Source: Clostridiales bacterium
GTDB taxonomy: Bacteria; Bacillota; Clostridia; Oscillospirales; CAG-272
Direction of reading: 5' to 3'
DNA length: 45,197 bases
Assembly (NCBI GenBank): GCA_012514145.1
Contig: JAAZAV010000064.1
Location: 1 to 45,197, forward strand
Both the position numbers and the translations under genes were made by a program. Positions 42,477-45,197 of this stretch are shown here, piece after piece. Each line of letters begins with the position of its first letter. Position 1 is the stretch's first letter. The notes under the pieces were generated by a model. It was not told the origin of the DNA. It saw only the letters and a list, made by a program, of their open reading frames with translations, and searched no databases.

Positions 42477-43358
42477 TTATCTGCGCTTCTTTGAAACGGC
42501 GCAGCCGGCGAGCGAAACAACGGCAGCGAATGCGGCGATTGCGGTGATGTCGAAAGTCTGAGCGGAAGCCGGAGAACCGGCCGCGGCGGCTGTGGTTGTA
42601 ACGGCGGCGACGGGCGGAGCAACCAGCGTCATGTTGGCGCCCATGTCGTAAACGTCGTTCATCAGACCCTGACCGTACTGGAGTATCGGGAACGCGCCGG
42701 TCTCGTCACACCAGGTGATAATATAGTTGAAGAACCACTTGTGACCCTCAACAAACTGAATCTTACCGGTGCGGTCGATCTGGTTCCAGGGCATAGCGCA
42801 CTCATAGTAGGTGTAGCCGCCCTCGTTTATGCACTCGAACTTGAAGGGGCATTCCTTGTAAATAGCATAGGCCGATGAATTGTCTCTGTACTGCTCCGGG
42901 ACAGAGCCGGTATACTTCCATTCAAGAGTATTGTCGACGGAACGGTTGAAACAGCACTGCATTACGTAATTGGGATCCTCGGGAAGATTATCCTTCGGCA
43001 GGGTTGCGAGAATTGCAAGATACATTGAGGAATAATCAGCACCCGGAGCTTCGGCTTTCTTATTCTTGGGAGTATAGGTTTTCTCGGCTATCTTGAAGAA
43101 GCAGTAGAAGTTGTCCTTGTCCCAGGTGCCCCAGGCTTCGCCCGCGCCCTTGTGACCGGTGTCGTTGGCGTCATACCACTGCTTTACGTCCGGGGAGTAA
43201 AAGTCGTGGATCTTCATGTAGCACTTGTCGAGTTTGCCGTCGATTGCCGGCGGCGCGTTTGTTCCGACGAGCTGAACTTCGTCATACGCGGATACGGAAA
43301 GCGAAAGTAATGCGGCAAGAAGCATAAACAAAGCTGCCGATAACGCAAGTTTTTTCAT
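42477..43358 (-). CDS. Secreted CBM9-like surface protein with C-terminal anchor, copy 2
   Basis: Signal peptide MKKLALSAALFMLLAALLSL...VSAYD, then a CBM9/DOMON-like beta-sandwich beginning NAPPAIDGKLDKCYMKIHDF. It includes NFYCFFKIAEKTYTPKNKKA and ECAMPWNQIDRTGKIQF; this Cys- and aromatic-rich domain (about residues 30-240) probably binds carbohydrate. After a Thr/Ala/Pro linker the C-terminus reads SAQTFD, a hydrophobic helix and KKRR. This is the same layout as the AAQTAD ending of the protein at 30110-31021. At 293 aa it is about the same size. The ribosome binding site AGGAGG is 8 nt before the ATG. It has a full consensus promoter, suggesting abundant expression. Confidence 0.8.
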   Translation of the reverse strand: MKKLALSAALFMLLAALLSLSVSAYDEVQLVGTNAPPAIDGKLDKCYMKIHDFYSPDVKQWYDANDTGHKGAGEAWGTWDKDNFYCFFKIAEKTYTPKNKKAEAPGADYSSMYLAILATLPKDNLPEDPNYVMQCCFNRSVDNTLEWKYTGSVPEQYRDNSSAYAIYKECPFKFECINEGGYTYYECAMPWNQIDRTGKIQFVEGHKWFFNYIITWCDETGAFPILQYGQGLMNDVYDMGANMTLVAPPVAAVTTTAAAAGSPASAQTFDITAIAAFAAVVSLAGCAVSKKRR

Positions 43359-43410
43359 TGCAATGTTCCTCCTGACAGTCGGTTAATTGTATATTTATAC
43401 CGCTGCCGCG

Positions 43411-43439
43411 ATTATAAGACTTTGTTTTTGCAATGTCAA
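43411..43439 (-). promoter_or_regulatory. Perfect consensus promoter of CBM9-like gene 2
   Basis: TTGACA (43434-43439), 17 bp, TATAAT (43411-43416) on the minus strand. Confidence 0.92.
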
Positions 43440-43551
43440 TATATTTGTGAAAAATGTAATTTTTTAATGTAACGTTGCATCTTTATTTTTTAAGAAAATT
43501 CCGGTACGGTGTCCGCACGGCAAACGGCGCAGCTCATATCGTGCGCAGATC

Positions 43552-43579
43552 AAAAAGGGCTGTCCGTTATGAACAGCCC
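43552..43579 (-). terminator. Terminator after the DUF4038 gene
   Basis: GGGCTGT (43557-43563) pairs with ACAGCCC (43573-43579), a 7-bp stem. On the minus strand it is followed by TTTTTG. It lies 55 bp past the stop codon. Confidence 0.8.
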
Positions 43580-43634
43580 CTGATATTTATCTCCGATTTT
43601 CCGCCGCCCTGTCGCGTCGCGTATCTGCATCCCG

Positions 43635-44951
43635 TCAGCAGCTTACTATTACCACCGCGTCCTCGCCGCGTCCGGCGGCGCGTCCCGGGAAGGTCACATG
43701 CCCCCCGGGAGATATAGCGACGAGGTTATTTGTCTCGCCGGTTTTCGGCTCATACAGCTTCGCGGAAAGATTGGATCCGTCAACGGCAAAGGGCAGCGCC
43801 GAAAAATCGATTCTGAACGGACAGCCGTTCGGCACCGCAAAGTACAGCCGGCGATTGCCCGCGTCAACCGCCGCGGCGATGTAGTTGGCGTTATGACGGT
43901 TGTCAGTGACGAGTTTCTCGTCCGGCACCATATCTGCCGGATTATGCGCGTCAACGAAATTCCGCAGGTGGATAATCTGCTGCGCGGCGGGGCGGTGCAG
44001 CGCCTCATCCCATTTCATTGTAAAGTAGCCGCCCGGCTCGCGATTCATGCACCATACGCTGTGATGACCGTAGGTATTCCCGCAGGAGCCGCTGAAAAGG
44101 TTGCGCCACATGGTGACCCGCACATCCGCCGCGTCATAGTAGCCGTTCCCCGCGTCGAAGTTTATCGGATGGTCCTCGTATACCTGTTCGCCGTCCATCG
44201 TCGGCTTGACAGGAGTTCTGTTGTAATCGCGGCTCAGGAGCTCATAAGCCGCCGGCGCAGGTCTGCCGTGCCCCGACTGGAGCATGTTGAAATCTAACCA
44301 CTCCCGATCGTGAAAGAACTCGGAAGAGGAGCGCACGCCGCTGGGGTGGAAGGTCATGAGCCGCCGTCTCCCGGCAGCCGCGTCTCCCTTGCGAATCCCC
44401 TCGGCCATAGCGTCTGTAATGGCGTAATGCTCGGGCTTTTCGGGAGACCGGTCGCCCCCAAGAATCCAGAAGATGTTTGAATAGGGCGCTAGCCGCTCAG
44501 CCAGCCACTGCCCATAACCCCGGGCGTTCTCGGGGGTGAATATCTCGGGACCCTTGCCCCAGGAGGCTTTGTTCCACTTGTCGCCCCAGGTGGGGAGAAT
44601 GCCCATAATAAGCCCCAGCTTATCGGCGTAATCTATAATGAACTCCACATGGTCGAAGTAAGAATATTCGCCGTCGATATCGGGCTGAAGCGGGTCGGGA
44701 AGTCCGTTTTCGCCGACTTTCAGCGGCAGTCTGCCGTAAGCGTTCGGGGCTTTCAGCCCGTCAAGCTCAGCCAGAATTACCGCCTGTATCATGTTGAAGC
44801 CCTGGGCGCTGCGTGTGCGAAGATAATGCTCCGCCTCATCCCGGTCAAGGGCACTGAACAACTCCCATGCAGTGTCGCCGATGAGATATGATGTAGAGCC
44901 ATTAATGGATGCAAGATGTCTGCCGGTGCCGTTCTGAATAAGTTCTGTCAT
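43635..44951 (-). CDS. DUF4038 apiosidase-like glycoside hydrolase (GH140-like)
   Basis: Apiosidase-like TIM-barrel enzyme (PF13204). FLIGDTAWELF-like motifs are seen as SYLIGDTAWELFSALDRDEA, then RSAQGFNMIQAVILAE and FDHVEFIIDYADKLGLIMGI. The probable acid/base Asp is in FWILGGDRSPEK and the probable nucleophile Glu in PTMDGEQVYED, the positions used by characterised GH140 enzymes that act on pectic side chains. HHSVWCMNREP and the C-terminal all-beta domain (PF12904-like; LVAISPGGHVTFPGRAAGRG) complete it. 438 aa, no signal peptide. The ribosome binding site AAAGGAG is 7 nt before the ATG. Apiose specificity is a family inference only. Confidence 0.85.
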   Translation of the reverse strand: MTELIQNGTGRHLASINGSTSYLIGDTAWELFSALDRDEAEHYLRTRSAQGFNMIQAVILAELDGLKAPNAYGRLPLKVGENGLPDPLQPDIDGEYSYFDHVEFIIDYADKLGLIMGILPTWGDKWNKASWGKGPEIFTPENARGYGQWLAERLAPYSNIFWILGGDRSPEKPEHYAITDAMAEGIRKGDAAAGRRRLMTFHPSGVRSSSEFFHDREWLDFNMLQSGHGRPAPAAYELLSRDYNRTPVKPTMDGEQVYEDHPINFDAGNGYYDAADVRVTMWRNLFSGSCGNTYGHHSVWCMNREPGGYFTMKWDEALHRPAAQQIIHLRNFVDAHNPADMVPDEKLVTDNRHNANYIAAAVDAGNRRLYFAVPNGCPFRIDFSALPFAVDGSNLSAKLYEPKTGETNNLVAISPGGHVTFPGRAAGRGEDAVVIVSC

Positions 44952-45011
44952 TTAGTACTCCTTTGTTGCTTTGGAGCCGCAAAGCCCCTGCGGATTGGTA
45001 AAACCACATTT

Positions 45012-45040
45012 ATTGTATACAATCCGCAAAGGCTTGTCAA
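45012..45040 (-). promoter_or_regulatory. Promoter of the DUF4038 gene
   Basis: TTGACA (45035-45040), 17 bp, TACAAT (45012-45017) on the minus strand. Confidence 0.85.
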
Positions 45041-45101
45041 GTCATTTCGACAATATGCGGCGATGTTAGATGTTATGTTACAATTGATGTGAGACTAACA
45101 C

Positions 45102-45197
45102 AAAAGGAGTAGAAAAAGTGATCGAGTCGTGTTAAAATAATGTTGCCCCCAACAAAATTCAACAGAAAGGACTCAATCACCTATGAAGAATAATAAC
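45102..45197 (+). other. Start of an unidentified element at the right edge
   Basis: Contains an inverted repeat, GTGATCGAGTC (45118-45128) with GACTCAATCAC (45170-45180), one mismatch, and a small TGTTG/CAACA stem at 45141-45154. An ATG at 45183 follows AAAGGA and begins a frame (MKNNN) cut by the window edge. The AT-rich character differs from the neighbouring genes. An insertion-sequence end with its transposase start is one reading; the family cannot be named from five codons. Confidence 0.35.

Overview
The window looks like chromosomal DNA of an uncultured gut-type Firmicute, most likely class Clostridia. This rests on: GC-rich coding DNA (roughly 58-60 % by eye); near-consensus TTGACA/TATAAT promoters with 17-bp spacers in front of many transcription units; AGGAGG-type ribosome binding sites; a T-box riboswitch; lipoprotein signal peptides; and a gene set (glycyl radical enzyme, radical SAM proteins, many glycoside hydrolases and Gfo/Idh/MocA oxidoreductases) typical of anaerobic glycan degraders. 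The genus cannot be read from the sequence. Both ends may run into mobile elements: an IS5-like transposase start at the left edge and an inverted-repeat-flanked ORF start at the right. That is how an assembly contig often ends.

Layout. 1-124: end of an insertion sequence. 138-4302 (minus): a glycyl radical enzyme, a serine hydrolase and a glycyl-radical activase in one operon. 4603-9505 (plus): housekeeping and accessory genes (rsgA, flavin reductase-like protein, a methyltransferase, an XRE-type regulator, a second methyltransferase). 9636-15778 (plus): a six-gene operon with a TIM-barrel isomerase/epimerase, three Gfo/Idh/MocA dehydrogenases, a sulfatase-fold hydrolase whose nucleophile position is Thr, and a YegP-like protein. 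This combination resembles known oxidative (3-keto) glycoside-cleaving pathways. 15905-18031: an orphan solute-binding lipoprotein and a GlsB-type membrane protein. 18131-19915 (minus): a TrpB2-type tryptophan synthase beta chain behind a T-box leader with an apparent Trp specifier. 19936-25680 (minus): radical SAM/B12 protein, ferredoxin, ppx, lipoprotein and ppk, a polyphosphate synthesis/degradation operon.

25915-29896 (plus): acetyl-esterase-like hydrolase, unknown membrane protein and a GH2 enzyme. 30110-34414 (minus): a surface CBM9-like protein, cinA, a zinc-ribbon membrane protein interrupted by an in-frame amber codon, and a Gfo/Idh oxidoreductase. 34591-39024 (plus): two more solute-binding lipoproteins without permeases and a five-bladed beta-propeller glycosidase. 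Between them lies a glycyl radical enzyme remnant that keeps its start and its radical domain but has lost everything between. 39063-44951: an EEP-family hydrolase, a GH123-like DUF4091 protein, a GH16 enzyme, a second CBM9-like surface protein and a DUF4038/GH140-like enzyme.

Taken together the window is a dispersed glycan-utilisation region. It has surface carbohydrate-binding proteins with a shared C-terminal anchor, three paralogous solute-binding lipoproteins with EF-hand-like calcium loops, several mostly cytoplasmic glycosidases without signal peptides, and oxidoreductase modules that could process the imported sugars.
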